Shown here in pieces: positions 1 to 7,856 of a DNA stretch of 9,788 bases (position 1 is its first letter; each line of letters begins with the position of its first letter). Origin of the DNA: Bryobacteraceae bacterium (lineage in GTDB: Bacteria; Acidobacteriota; Terriglobia; Bryobacterales; Bryobacteraceae); assembly GCA_025350445.1 (NCBI GenBank), contig JANXXV010000186.1:1-9788 (forward strand), read 5' to 3'. Both the position numbers and the translations under genes were made by a program. Below the pieces are notes generated by a model. It had not been told where the DNA came from. It searched no databases and worked only from the letters and a program-made list of their open reading frames with translations.

Positions 1-1
1 C

Positions 2-1138
2 TTCTACAGCAACCCGCACACGTTCGACATGATGGAGCTGGCGAAGCAGAACCCGTTGGCGGCGAATTTCACGGTAGGGGCTTTAGCCTTCTGGGGTTTC
101 TTCCTGGCATTCGCCATCAAGGTGCCCCTCTTCCCCTTCCATACGTGGTTGCCTGACGCACACGTGGAGGCGCCAACCGCGGGTTCCGTCATGCTGGCAT
201 CCGTCATGCTTAAGATGGGCACGTACGGATTGGTTCGCTTCTGTCTGCCGCTCTTCCCCAACGCGTCCCGCCAAAACGCCGGCTGGATTGTGGCGCTGGC
301 AATCATCGGCATCATCTACGGCGCGCTAGTGGCGCTGGTGCAGCCGAACATGAAGAAACTGGTCGCCTACTCGTCGGTAAGCCATCTCGGCTTTGTGGTC
401 CTCGGCGTCTTTTCATTTACCCAAATGGGTCTCGACGGCGCGGTCTATCAGATGTTGAACCACGGTATCTCCACCGGCGCGCTCTTCATCCTGGTTGGCT
501 ATCTCTACGAACGCCGGCACTCGCTGGAAATCTCCGCGTACGGCGGAGTGGCGACAGCGGCGCCGTGGCTCGCGACGGTATTCCTCATCACCACGCTAGC
601 CAGCATCGGCTTGCCGACGCTCAATAATTTCATCGGTGAATTTCTAGTCTTGCAGGGCGCGGCGGAAGTGAACTTCCAGTGGACGGTATTCGCCGCCATC
701 GGCGTCATTCTCTCCGCCTGCTACATGCTTTGGATGTATCAGCGAACCTTCTTCGGGCTGATGCCGGGCCAAACGGCCGACGCCGGTCATGGCCATGGGC
801 ATTCTCACGGACCAGCAGGGCATTCGCACGATAACGCCCACGATCACAGCCACGACCACCCTCACGATCACAGCCACGACCACGAACATACCCACGACGC
901 GCCTCACAGCCACTGGCACATGCCCGACCTCAGCCTGCGCGAATGGGCGGCCATCCTGCCGCTGCTGGTCCTGATGGTCTGGATGGGAATGGGTTCGCAA
1001 TCCTTCCTGCCGTCCATCGGTGTAGCCACCGCGCGCACTCTCGAACAGAGCAAATCGAACATCGAATATCAGGTGAAAATTCCCGCGGCAATTCCCCAAC
1101 AGACGGCGCCGGTAACGGAGGCAGCCAGTGCCCGTTAA
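2..1138 (+). CDS. nuoM: NADH-quinone oxidoreductase subunit M, 5'-truncated by the window edge
   Basis: This is the C-terminal part (378 visible residues) of an antiporter-like, proton-pumping membrane subunit of respiratory complex I. The frame is open from base 2, so the true start lies to the left; the family is usually about 500 residues. Family landmarks are visible: a channel Lys in [18 protein letters not shown] (Lys codon at 119), the second Lys in MLKMGTYGL (codon at 212), the [18 protein letters not shown] motif, and the Glu of NFIGEF (codon at 638), matching E. coli NuoM Lys234, Lys265 and Glu407 as I recall them. Many hydrophobic helices are present. The oddity is a His-rich insert (788-919) between the penultimate and last helices, followed by the final helix (about 932-1020) and a polar tail. 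nuoN follows with an 11-nt overlap, indicating one nuo operon. The identification is secure. Confidence 0.95.
   Translation, partial: FYSNPHTFDMMELAKQNPLAANFTVGALAFWGFFLAFAIKVPLFPFHTWLPDAHVEAPTAGSVMLASVMLKMGTYGLVRFCLPLFPNASRQNAGWIVALAIIGIIYGALVALVQPNMKKLVAYSSVSHLGFVVLGVFSFTQMGLDGAVYQMLNHGISTGALFILVGYLYERRHSLEISAYGGVATAAPWLATVFLITTLASIGLPTLNNFIGEFLVLQGAAEVNFQWTVFAAIGVILSACYMLWMYQRTFFGLMPGQTADAGHGHGHSHGPAGHSHDNAHDHSHDHPHDHSHDHEHTHDAPHSHWHMPDLSLREWAAILPLLVLMVWMGMGSQSFLPSIGVATARTLEQSKSNIEYQVKIPAAIPQQTAPVTEAASAR
788..919 (+). other. His-rich insert in NuoM (19 His in 44 codons)
   Basis: Read in the nuoM frame, this stretch encodes 19 histidines in 44 residues, mixed with Asp, Gly, Ser and Glu in patterns such as HGHGHSH and HDHSHDHP. 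It lies in the loop before the last membrane helix. Similar His/Asp loops in ZIP and CDF transporters and in metallochaperones bind Zn, Ni or Co. Binding of metal here is inference from composition only. Ordinary NuoM proteins such as that of E. coli lack this insert, as far as I know. Confidence 0.9.
839..883 (+). repeat. Tandem 21-bp perfect direct repeat, 24-nt period, inside nuoM
   Basis: Positions 839-859 and 863-883 are identical over 21 bases and are separated by one codon (CCT). They encode HDHSHDH twice, followed by Pro and then Glu. Exact nucleotide identity in a low-complexity coding region suggests recent slippage or duplication, so the His-rich loop may vary in length between strains. 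Confidence 0.9.
1117..1121 (+). promoter_or_regulatory. Ribosome binding site of nuoN (GGAGG)
   Basis: GGAGG lies six bases before the GTG at 1128 and inside the end of nuoM. It supports the GTG as the true nuoN start rather than a later ATG, and implies translational coupling. Confidence 0.75.
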
Positions 1139-2597
1139 CTACATTCCCACCGGCGCGGAGTACTTCCGTTTTCTCCCGGAAATTATCCTGACCCTGGTAG
1201 CCACGGTAGTCATGATGCTGGAACCGGTGATTGGCCAGCGGAACCGCAGCTTTCTTCCCAACCTCTCGTTAGCAGGCTTATTCGCGGCGCTATGGGCCGC
1301 GGTAGTCGCCTATTCAAACCCTGGCCCCGCATTCCATGAGATGCTGCTGATCGACGGCTTCTCCACGTTCTTCCGTGTCCTGGTAATCATTGTCGGCATC
1401 CTGGTAGTCTTCGCCTCCGGCCAATACCTGAGACGTGAAAAGGCGGAAGCCGGCGAGTATCATGCCCTGCTGCTCTTTTCCATAGTTGGCCAATGCATTC
1501 TGGCCAGCGCCAATGAATTGATGATGGTTTTCATCGGCATCGAAATTTCGTCCATCGCCTCCTACATCTTGGCCGGCTATCTGCGCGACGATAAGCGCAA
1601 CAACGAATCGGCTATCAAATACTTTCTGCTGGGATCGTTCGCGACGGCGTTCCTGCTCTACGGAATAGCCTGGATCTACGGCTTGACCGGGTCTACGAAC
1701 CTGACAGAAATCCGCCGCATCCTGAACACGCGCGAAATCGCACCGTCTCTCGCCCTCGTAGGCACATCGGCCGCGCTGATGTTCGTCGGCTTCGCGTTCA
1801 AAGTATCCGCCGCGCCGTTCCAGGTCTGGGCCCCGGACGTTTACCAGGGCGCTCCCGTACCGGTCAGCGCGTTCATGTCGGCCGGCCCGAAAGCCGCAGC
1901 CTTCGCGGTGTTCCTGCGCGTATATATGACCGCATTCGAGCCTATCAGCGACCGCTGGGCCCCCATCATCTGGATCTCCGCGCTGCTCACCATGATTGTC
2001 GGCAACTTCGCCGCCATCCGCCAACAGAATATCAAGCGCATGCTGGCCTACAGCTCGATCGCGCACGCCGGCTACGTCATGGTGGCGGTCACGTGCCATT
2101 CCTCCATCGGAACCGCCGCGGCCATGTTCTATCTGGCGTCGTATGCGTTCATGAACGTAGGCGCCTTCGCGGTGGTCACACACGTCGCGCGCCAGGGCGA
2201 ACAGTATTTGCAGATCGACGAAATGGCCGGTCTGGCCAAGCGCCAACCCGCCACCGCGGCGCTGCTAACGGTCTTTCTGTTATCGCTGATAGGGGTTCCG
2301 CTGACAGGCGGCTTCTTCGGCAAGTTCTACGTCTTCAAGGCAGCGCTGGACGCACACTTGGTCTGGCTTACAGTGCTCGGGTTACTGAACAGCGCCGTCG
2401 CGGCATTCTACTATCTGCGCATCATCGTTGTGATGTACATGCATGAGCCTGGCGAATCCACGGAATCTCTGCAACCTTTGGGAGCGGGCTTGAAAACCGC
2501 CATCTGGATCTCCGCCGTGGCGACTCTGATTCTAGGCATCTTCCCGGCCCATGTGCTGAACTTCGCCGGCAAGTCCGCCGACCTGATGATGAAATAG
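1128..2597 (+). CDS. nuoN: NADH-quinone oxidoreductase subunit N
   Basis: This complete 489-residue gene encodes the third antiporter-like, proton-translocating membrane subunit of complex I, and its length is normal for the family. It starts at GTG behind a GGAGG site and overlaps nuoM by 11 nt. The expected ion-path residues are visible: Glu139 in [10 protein letters not shown], Lys225 in [20 protein letters not shown], Lys255 in SAGPKAAAF and Lys399 in [10 protein letters not shown]. The last position is Lys in NuoN, where NuoM has Glu. The motif [16 protein letters not shown] is also family-typical. About 13-14 hydrophobic helices can be seen, and no insertion like that of the neighbouring NuoM. 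It closes the visible nuo cluster: the next gene is convergent, with only six bases between the two stops, leaving no room for a dedicated intergenic terminator. Confidence 0.96.
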   Translation: MPVNYIPTGAEYFRFLPEIILTLVATVVMMLEPVIGQRNRSFLPNLSLAGLFAALWAAVVAYSNPGPAFHEMLLIDGFSTFFRVLVIIVGILVVFASGQYLRREKAEAGEYHALLLFSIVGQCILASANELMMVFIGIEISSIASYILAGYLRDDKRNNESAIKYFLLGSFATAFLLYGIAWIYGLTGSTNLTEIRRILNTREIAPSLALVGTSAALMFVGFAFKVSAAPFQVWAPDVYQGAPVPVSAFMSAGPKAAAFAVFLRVYMTAFEPISDRWAPIIWISALLTMIVGNFAAIRQQNIKRMLAYSSIAHAGYVMVAVTCHSSIGTAAAMFYLASYAFMNVGAFAVVTHVARQGEQYLQIDEMAGLAKRQPATAALLTVFLLSLIGVPLTGGFFGKFYVFKAALDAHLVWLTVLGLLNSAVAAFYYLRIIVVMYMHEPGESTESLQPLGAGLKTAIWISAVATLILGIFPAHVLNFAGKSADLMMK

Positions 2598-2603
2598 CGC
2601 CAG

Positions 2604-3926
2604 CTACTGTTGGCGTGGAGCCTTGGCATCGTTCCCGTTCTGGTGCAGGATCACGCCGTCCACCTTTCCATCGGCGCCGCGTGTGAATTCGAACTGTGCA
2701 TCCACTACCTTCGCGAAGAACTTGTCCGGCGCGAACGGGAAAACTGGGCTTGCAGACTGCCCCGTCCCCTGTACCGAGAGTTGATTGCGATCAATCCGAA
2801 TGGTTAACGAAAATTGCGGAGATAGCGGATACACGCCTGGATAGTCGCTCAGTTTTTCAGGAGCTATCGAAACCTCCTTGGGCGCTTCCGGCAATGGGAT
2901 CCCCAACGCCAGCTTTGCCAACTCCTGCGCCAGTTTGCTGGCCCCCGGAGTGGACATATTGGCAAGCGTGATCACTACGACCTTCTCGTCGAGCACACGC
3001 AGGATGTGGGTGGAAAAACCGTTGATGCCTCCGCCGTGTTCGGCTACCGGATGCGAACCTTCCTTCTTCAGAGCCCAACCGTATCCATAGCCTTCCAGAC
3101 CGGGCGTTAACATCTTCTGCCGTGAGGCCGCGGTGATCAATTTCTCGGTATACAACGCCTGGTCCCACTTCAATAAATCATCCACCGTGGAGTAGAGAGA
3201 GCCTGCCGCGTAAGGCAGCGTCATATCCAGATAGCGGGCGTTCTCGAGCGCGTTCTTCCCGCGCTGATACCCCGCGGCTCGATTTTTCAAGATGACGGCC
3301 GACACGTCGTATCCCGTTTCCTTCATCCCAAGCGGGTCGAAGATCACCTCGCGCATATGATCGGCATACGGCTTACCTGTCACCGTTTCCAGAATCGCTC
3401 CCAGCAGCACGTAGCCGGTGTTGTCGTAGTGAAATTTGCTGCCCGGAGGAAATTCCAGCGCCATATCCTGAGTGAGCTTTACAATCCCGCCGGGTTTCAT
3501 CGGCAGCATGGAGCCTTTCTCGAAAAATCCTGGTTGTCCGGTGTAGCTTGGAATTCCCGAGGTGTGATTCAACAGGTGACGAATGGTGATCGCATCCCAG
3601 GCAGCGGGCGCATCGGTGTAATACTTCTTCACCGGCTCGTCGAGGTTGATCTTACCCTTCTCCACCAGTTGCAATACCGCAACAGCCGTGAACTGCTTAG
3701 TGATGGACCCCAGCCGGAACTTGGTCTCCGGAGTATTCGGTACGTTCCATTCCGCCTGCGCCATTCCGACGGCGCTTCGATAAAGCACTTTTCCGTCCCG
3801 GGCAACCAGCACTGACCCGATGAAGTCACCCTTGTCGAGATGGGACTTCACCTGGGCGTCGAATGCCGGTTGGCCAAAGGCGGCAACAACACAGAGTAAC
3901 GATGCTGCAATTGTGCGGAACGTCAT
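2604..3926 (-). CDS. Exported serine hydrolase, beta-lactamase class C / penicillin-binding-like
   Basis: This 440-residue protein belongs to the serine beta-lactamase-like family (class C beta-lactamases, DD-peptidases, EstB-type esterases). Residues 1-18 form a signal peptide (hydrophobic core, then AFGQP). The catalytic motifs are present in order: S74-I-T-K77 in GSITKQF, Y167-D-N169 in HYDNTGYVLLG, and H297-G-G in EHGGGINGF. The LLNHTSGIPSY segment near 118-128 is typical. Residues from about 350 on form a C-terminal beta-rich domain (YPGVYPLSP...), common in these proteins. It probably acts in the periplasm on a peptide, ester or lactone; the family is too varied to name the substrate, and resistance should not be assumed. 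No clear Shine-Dalgarno is seen before the ATG. It lies 70 bp downstream of the cupin operon on the same strand and may be co-transcribed with it. Confidence 0.88.
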   Translation of the reverse strand: MTFRTIAASLLCVVAAFGQPAFDAQVKSHLDKGDFIGSVLVARDGKVLYRSAVGMAQAEWNVPNTPETKFRLGSITKQFTAVAVLQLVEKGKINLDEPVKKYYTDAPAAWDAITIRHLLNHTSGIPSYTGQPGFFEKGSMLPMKPGGIVKLTQDMALEFPPGSKFHYDNTGYVLLGAILETVTGKPYADHMREVIFDPLGMKETGYDVSAVILKNRAAGYQRGKNALENARYLDMTLPYAAGSLYSTVDDLLKWDQALYTEKLITAASRQKMLTPGLEGYGYGWALKKEGSHPVAEHGGGINGFSTHILRVLDEKVVVITLANMSTPGASKLAQELAKLALGIPLPEAPKEVSIAPEKLSDYPGVYPLSPQFSLTIRIDRNQLSVQGTGQSASPVFPFAPDKFFAKVVDAQFEFTRGADGKVDGVILHQNGNDAKAPRQQ

Positions 3927-3996
3927 GCTAGGTCATACGGCCCATCGCGGCCACAAGTTCCCTTAGGTTCCGCCGGCAAAGCTGATCCCTCTAACT

Positions 3997-4872
3997 TCAC
4001 CGCCGAATCTCCCCTTCCACCGTATCCAAAACATTCTTCTGCGAAGCCACGCCAACAATCATGAATTCCAGATCCGCCGTCCCATTGTTCTTAAACGAAT
4101 GAACCTCATTTAAAGACACCGGCACCGCATCGCCCTTATGAATCGCGGAAGTCTCGCCGTTCACCTGCACTTCGCCGTCCCCATTCAGCACGTAGTAAAT
4201 CTCTTCCACTCCGGCATGACGATGTTTCCCATCGGACGCCCCGGCCGGCAGCAACAAATGATCCATATAAGACCAATTTGTCAAAAACACGGTTGGATCC
4301 AGAGCCCGCCGGTATTGCGCCGTCCCCTCGCCACCGTGATAGGCCTTCACCGGTTTCAACAGCGCCCTATCCAACCGCATGGTCATAAACGCGGGGATCG
4401 GTTCTTTCGGAACGCCAACCCGCGCGTCGTCCAGATTGAACGCGTCGTACCTGCCCTTCACCGCGGAGATATTGATGTTCATGAACTCCACCGGCTTATC
4501 GCCAGGGTTGTAAATCGCATGGGAATGCCCCATGCGGTTCGGCGCGCCCACCGTCCCTTTCAACAACGACGTATGCCCGTCAATCGTAAATTCCGCCTCG
4601 CCGTCGAAAATCACAAACATTTCCTCATCCGTGTTGTGGAAATGATGCCCCACACCTCCCCCAGGCATGATCTGGCAGCGATGCATGAAGAAGAAATTAG
4701 TTGCCAGCGCACTCCCGGGCAAAAGCGTTTCGCAAGCCATATCACCGGCGCTTCCATGCGAACGGCTGCGGTGATACTTGCTCGGGTCGGTATGCCCGAT
4801 CCTGGATGCCAAAGGTTCCGCGGCCAGCAACGGCAGCCCAAAAACCATCGACAACAAAAACGTATTCCGCAT
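3997..4872 (-). CDS. Exported bicupin protein (downstream paralogue)
   Basis: This 291-residue two-domain cupin has an N-terminal signal peptide (hydrophobic core, then LLAAEP at 15-20). The N-terminal cupin has HxH-x4-E-x6-G (His77, His79, Glu84, Gly91) and the second-motif His118 in MGHSHAIYN. The C-terminal cupin has a full HxH (His217, His219), Glu224 and His258 in NEVHSF. Both domains could therefore bind a metal such as Mn, Fe or Ni. The ATG at 4872 is chosen because GGAGG lies seven bases before it, the signal peptide then begins correctly, and it overlaps the upstream TGA by one base (TGATG). Secreted bicupins include oxalate decarboxylases and dioxygenases, but no specific reaction can be assigned. 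It is clearly a tandem duplicate of the gene upstream, sharing GHHFHN, EEMFVIF and EAxFTIDG segments and a similar C-terminus. Confidence 0.85.
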   Translation of the reverse strand: MRNTFLLSMVFGLPLLAAEPLASRIGHTDPSKYHRSRSHGSAGDMACETLLPGSALATNFFFMHRCQIMPGGGVGHHFHNTDEEMFVIFDGEAEFTIDGHTSLLKGTVGAPNRMGHSHAIYNPGDKPVEFMNINISAVKGRYDAFNLDDARVGVPKEPIPAFMTMRLDRALLKPVKAYHGGEGTAQYRRALDPTVFLTNWSYMDHLLLPAGASDGKHRHAGVEEIYYVLNGDGEVQVNGETSAIHKGDAVPVSLNEVHSFKNNGTADLEFMIVGVASQKNVLDTVEGEIRR

Positions 4873-5744
4873 CACTTTACCTCCGTAGTATCCAGCGCCC
4901 ACTTGGTCCGCGCGATGCCGACAATCATAAACTCCAGGTCCCCGCTGCCGCTATTCTCGAACGAATGGACGTCGGTCAACAGCACCGGAATGGCGTCGCC
5001 CTTATGAACCGCCGCCGATTCGGCGCCAATCTTCGCTGTCCCGTCGCCATTCATCACGTAGTAGAACTCTTCCACCCCCTCGTGCTTCTTCCGGCCCACT
5101 GAACTCCCCGCCGGAATCACCAGGTGGTCGACGTAAGACCACATGGCAAAGAATACTTCAGGAGGAAGCGCGCGCCTATATCGGACTGTACCCTTCCCGC
5201 CATACATCCCGGCCACCGGCGCAAGCAAAGCCTTGTCCAGGTGCATATTCACAAACACCGGCTTTGGATCAATCGCCGCGCCCACCCGGTCGTCACCCAG
5301 ATCGAACGCGTCGTATTTCCCCTTGGTGCTGCCGATGGCGATATTCATCCACTCCACGGGTGTATTGCCGGGATTGTAAATCGCGTGGGAGCGCCCCATG
5401 CGGCAGGGCGCACCCGCCGGCGCCTGCAAAACCGAAGTCCGTCCATCAATCGTAAACTGCGCCTCGCCCGTAAAGATCACAAACATCTCTTCCATCTGAT
5501 TATGGAAATGATGCCCGATTCCTCCCTTCGGCGGAATAATCCCCCGATGCAGAAAAATCAGGTTCGTGCTGAAATCTTCCGACGCGAACAGCGCCTCATA
5601 ATCCAACTCTCCAGCGCCCTTATGCACGCCTTTAATCGCTTTGTATTTCGAAGGCTCGGTGTGCGCTATCCGCTTCTCCAGCGGTTCCCGCGCTGCCAGC
5701 GGCAAAGCGGACAGCAGCGAAACAGCAAACAGTAATTTCGTCAT
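4872..5744 (-). CDS. Exported bicupin protein (upstream paralogue)
   Basis: This 290-residue exported bicupin has a signal peptide at residues 1-18 ([18 protein letters not shown]). The N-terminal cupin is intact: His79-x-His81, Glu86, Gly93, then His120 in MGRSHAIYN. In the C-terminal cupin the first His of HxH is replaced by Lys (K219-K-H221), while Glu226 and His260 remain, so this site may bind metal differently or not at all. The ATG at 5744 is supported by AAGGAG six bases upstream; a longer frame would start inside the SMP-30 gene. It lies 10 nt after the SMP-30-like gene and shares its TGA with the start of the second bicupin, which implies translational coupling. The reaction is unknown. 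Sugar acid, oxalate-like or aromatic ring chemistry are family-level possibilities only. Confidence 0.85.
   Translation of the reverse strand: MTKLLFAVSLLSALPLAAREPLEKRIAHTEPSKYKAIKGVHKGAGELDYEALFASEDFSTNLIFLHRGIIPPKGGIGHHFHNQMEEMFVIFTGEAQFTIDGRTSVLQAPAGAPCRMGRSHAIYNPGNTPVEWMNIAIGSTKGKYDAFDLGDDRVGAAIDPKPVFVNMHLDKALLAPVAGMYGGKGTVRYRRALPPEVFFAMWSYVDHLVIPAGSSVGRKKHEGVEEFYYVMNGDGTAKIGAESAAVHKGDAIPVLLTDVHSFENSGSGDLEFMIVGIARTKWALDTTEVK
4880..4884 (-). promoter_or_regulatory. Ribosome binding site (GGAGG) of the downstream bicupin
   Basis: On the - strand, GGAGG lies seven bases before the ATG at 4872 and within the last codons of the upstream bicupin. It decides the start against a longer reading frame that begins at 4902. 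Confidence 0.8.
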
Positions 5745-5750
5745 GAAAAT

Positions 5751-5756
5751 CTCCTT
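5751..5756 (-). promoter_or_regulatory. Ribosome binding site (AAGGAG) of the upstream bicupin
   Basis: On the - strand, AAGGAG lies six bases before the ATG at 5744 and overlaps the TAA stop of the SMP-30-like gene. This arrangement favours reinitiation or coupled translation and fixes the start at 5744 rather than 5774. Confidence 0.8.
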
Positions 5757-6840
5757 ACGGCCGGATTCCGGCAACGCTCAATTGAATCCGGTAAACACCC
5801 GTCCGCGCCGTCATGTAAAGCGTCTTCGCCTCTTCATCCGCGGTCATCTTGCCCGTATCCGCGCCAACGCTGTACTTGCCCCACGCGCAATTGGCCGGCG
5901 TTTCCGGTGGATTGATATTGCCAAGCAACTTGCCCTCCGGCGACAGTACCCAGATGCCGCCCGGTCCGCTGCCATAAAGGTTTCCCAACTTGTCCAGTTT
6001 CAATCCGTCCGGCAGTCCGTCCGCGGTCTGTTTGGTAACGTCGTAGAACACCTTGCCCTTCCCGAGCGAACCGTCCGCTTTCACGTCATACCGCATCCAG
6101 ATCTTCTTCTGCGGATCGGAATTGCTAATGTAGAGATATTTCTCATCCGGCGAGAATCCAATCCCGTTCGGCCGCTTCAATTCCTTAGCCAGGAGATCCA
6201 GCTTCCCGTCTTTCAGCCGGTAAATTCCGTTGAACGCCAGTTCCTTTCTGGGATCTTTATCCTCGGTCGGGAATCCGTAAGGAGGATCGGTGAAGTACAG
6301 CGCCCCATCGGACTTATAAACCACATCGTTCGGGCTATTCAGTTTTTTGCCTTTATATTCGGAAGCCAGCACCGTCACCGTGCCGTCTTTCTCGAGCCGC
6401 GTCACCCGCCGGTTTCCGTGCTCGGCAATCACCAGCCGGCCTTCTTTATCCATCGTGATCCCGTTGGAACCGATAAATGCCCCAGCCGGCGCGTCCTTCC
6501 CGTCAAATCCGCTCGGCTTGCGAAATACGGAGGCGGTTCCATCCGGCGTCCATTTGAAAATCGTGTTCTCGGGTACATCGCTGTGCAGCAGGTATCCGTC
6601 GCGCATGTAGATCGGACCCTCGGTGAAGTTTCGGCCGCTCTCGATTTTCTCGATCTTGGCGCCAACCGGCACCAACGCATCCAGCCCCGAATCGGCGCGC
6701 ACCACGCTGCCAACCACCGGGAAGGTGACCTCGGCTTTCTTCTCTTCTTTCTTTTCCTCAGGCTTCGGCTGGCTGCAAGCGAAGGTAAACATCAATCCGA
6801 AAATACATGCCGGATACATTACGCTACGTGAAGTTTTCAT
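5755..6840 (-). CDS. SMP-30/gluconolactonase/LRE-like lipoprotein
   Basis: This 361-residue protein has an N-terminal lipoprotein-type signal ([10 protein letters not shown]..., Cys22 in FTFACSQ; the lipobox is imperfect because -3 is Thr), a charged Lys/Glu linker (about 26-37), and a six-bladed beta-propeller of the SMP-30/gluconolactonase family. The calcium or zinc site and the catalytic acid can be placed: Glu74 in NFTEGP, Asn225 in RPNGIGFS and Asp278 in GLPDG, with Asn171-Asp172 in NSPNDVV near the substrate. The family hydrolyses aldono-lactones and related lactones, and the lipid anchor would place it in the periplasm on a membrane. It is the first gene of a likely operon with two exported bicupins, and its last codons hold the next ribosome binding site. 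No strong Shine-Dalgarno precedes the ATG at 6840. The actual lactone is unknown. Confidence 0.88.
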   Translation of the reverse strand: MKTSRSVMYPACIFGLMFTFACSQPKPEEKKEEKKAEVTFPVVGSVVRADSGLDALVPVGAKIEKIESGRNFTEGPIYMRDGYLLHSDVPENTIFKWTPDGTASVFRKPSGFDGKDAPAGAFIGSNGITMDKEGRLVIAEHGNRRVTRLEKDGTVTVLASEYKGKKLNSPNDVVYKSDGALYFTDPPYGFPTEDKDPRKELAFNGIYRLKDGKLDLLAKELKRPNGIGFSPDEKYLYISNSDPQKKIWMRYDVKADGSLGKGKVFYDVTKQTADGLPDGLKLDKLGNLYGSGPGGIWVLSPEGKLLGNINPPETPANCAWGKYSVGADTGKMTADEEAKTLYMTARTGVYRIQLSVAGIRP

Positions 6841-6850
6841 TGTCTGAGAT

Positions 6851-6880
6851 TGTATAACTAACGGTCCGGGTTTGCAGCAA
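6851..6880 (-). promoter_or_regulatory. Possible sigma70-type promoter for the SMP-30/bicupin operon
   Basis: On the - strand, TTGCTG (6875-6880) and TATACA (6851-6856) are separated by 18 bases just upstream of the ATG at 6840. The -35 match is poor (3 of 6) and the -10 moderate (4 of 6; TACAAT two bases on is 5 of 6 but with a longer spacer). Transcription would start very near the ATG, giving an almost leaderless message, which fits the lack of a clear ribosome binding site. This is suggestive only. Confidence 0.3.
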
Positions 6881-7357
6881 GTGATAACTGGGCGAGCAAA
6901 ATACGTGGCTGGCCAAGCACCCGGTTCCGCGGAAGTTCGGAATCAACTTGACAAGATCCCCGCCAGCGGGATCTTCGACACCGCCAGCCGCGCGCGGCGC
7001 TTTCTGGAATTCGTAATCAATTGGACCCTCGGAGGGAAGCAGGACCGGATCATGGAGTAACCGCGAGGCGTCGAGGTCTTTGACCGCGCCGAGACGTTCG
7101 ATCTCAAACTCGATACCATCGTCCGAAGGGAAGCGGGGAAATTGCGCATGCACAGGCAGGAATATCACGAAACCGACGGAATTCAGGACGCAATCCTGGC
7201 TGAAATCCCCCGGCGGAGATGCATTTCCAAGTTCACACCACGGGACGCCAAGTTGCCTCCGACTCCCGAGCTCGAGGGTCGCACCCATTGTCTCAGGTCT
7301 CCGCCATCGGCTAGCCATTCATGCCCGGCTTGCAGCGCCAAAACAATCAGGCGATAG
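6872..7357 (+). pseudogene. Decayed regulator-domain gene (Solibacter-type N-terminal domain), internal stop
   Basis: One + frame reads as a known-looking domain: VRNQLDKIPASGIF, RRFLEFVINWTLGG, then GVEVFDRAETFDLKLDTIVR and REAGKLR...EYHETDG. From memory this matches the N-terminal domain of many Acidobacteriota regulators and TPR proteins (QLxxILAS, RFLRFVVExTLAG, LKEYxxGVEVFDR, DPRxDPIVRVEAxRLR, LPKGxYxP). A TAA at 7058-7060 sits exactly where the conserved Tyr of LKEY is expected, so one base change broke the gene. After it, other conserved positions are also degraded (IPRRRCISKF where IPKGxYxPxF is expected), and the frame ends at 7357 with no TPR or sensor region. The start is unclear; TTG at 6872 is the first candidate and GTG at 6881 another. 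It diverges from the SMP-30-like gene, but the decay makes a regulatory role now unlikely. Confidence 0.7.
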
Positions 7358-7608
7358 CGGAAGGCCGCGCAGTTCTATTCCGCAGTCCACCCGTCGCCTT
7401 ACCCACTCAGGGCGAGCGATGGTGCTCCAACAGAGGGGAATCCGGTGGAGGAGCCGGCCTAATACCAAGATTGGCGCGATGACCAGTTCGACCCAATCGA
7501 AAGCATTCCTAGCTGCCGGCTTAGCGGCCATCGGTTCTTATGGCGCGATCTTCACCAACACTTCGAAACCCGGCAGCCTTACATTCCACACTAACGGCGT
7601 AGCCGTTC
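7358..7608. other. 251-bp stretch with no recognisable gene
   Basis: Neither strand shows a gene that I recognise. Short open stretches exist, one of them in the same + frame as the preceding pseudogene (7358-7459 and then 7463-7591, split by TAA). They have no ribosome binding site and no known motif. The region is probably the decayed remainder of the upstream pseudogene or of another lost gene. Confidence 0.5.
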
Positions 7609-7839
7609 TCAGCCTAATACGCTCAAGGTCGACTGCTGCAAATCGTCCACGGTCTGAGCGATCTTCACTGCCACCGAAGTGGCGTTCTTAGCCTGTAACA
7701 GCGCAATCATCTCCGCGCTGAGATCCACAATGTCAACGTTCCCACCGGCGTCTATCGGCCGCGCCAACCGCGCCGCGGCCTGATCCACTGAGGCCGAGGC
7801 TTGGTGAACAATTTCGAGTGCGGATCCTAATGCAGACAT
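7609..7839 (-). CDS. Small FlgC-like protein (flagellar basal-body rod family, lacking the middle)
   Basis: This 76-residue protein begins MSALGSALEIVHQASASVDQ, resembling the N-terminal helix of flagellar rod and hook proteins (MSALxxALSGLxAASxxLD). It ends VDLSAEMIALLQAKNATSV...IAQTVDDLQQSTLSVLG, resembling their C-terminal helix (VDLxxEMxxLIxAxxAYxAN...VIKTADEMLxxLLxL). In FlgC-type rod proteins these two helices pack as a coiled coil at the ends of the chain; here almost nothing lies between them. There is no signal peptide and no flagellar neighbour. Its start is 17 bp from the divergent membrane-protein frame, and no strong ribosome binding site is seen. It may be a conserved mini-rod protein of unknown role or a reduced remnant. 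Function is not assigned. Confidence 0.6.
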   Translation of the reverse strand: MSALGSALEIVHQASASVDQAAARLARPIDAGGNVDIVDLSAEMIALLQAKNATSVAVKIAQTVDDLQQSTLSVLG

Positions 7840-7856
7840 AGCTTACTCATCGGCGA

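Noticed and set aside
644..1099. - strand frame with long Val/Arg/Ile repeats (VRVVVAVIV)
   Set aside because: This is the antisense of the His/Asp codons in nuoM, so the repeat is a mirror of the real His-rich loop.
1314..2246. 310-residue open frame on the - strand across nuoN
   Set aside because: It lies wholly antisense to a clearly conserved nuoN and its translation is Arg/Asp/Gly-rich without any motif, as expected for a codon-bias shadow.
2598..2615. Possible terminator hairpin between nuoN and the serine hydrolase
   Set aside because: Only a five-base stem (cgcca/tggcg) with an eight-base loop and no T tract on either strand; too weak to call.
4873..4902. Longer start ([10 protein letters not shown]) for the downstream bicupin
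   Set aside because: It would overlap the upstream gene and spoil the signal peptide; GGAGG plus TGATG supports the ATG at 4872.
4138..5007. 289-residue + strand open frame across the two bicupins
   Set aside because: It is antisense to two paralogous genes with intact signal peptides and metal motifs; the translation is His/Arg-rich and low in information.
5641..6831. 396-residue + strand open frame over the SMP-30-like gene
   Set aside because: The opposite strand encodes a recognisable lipoprotein and beta-propeller with catalytic residues; the + frame has no family signature and runs across a gene boundary.
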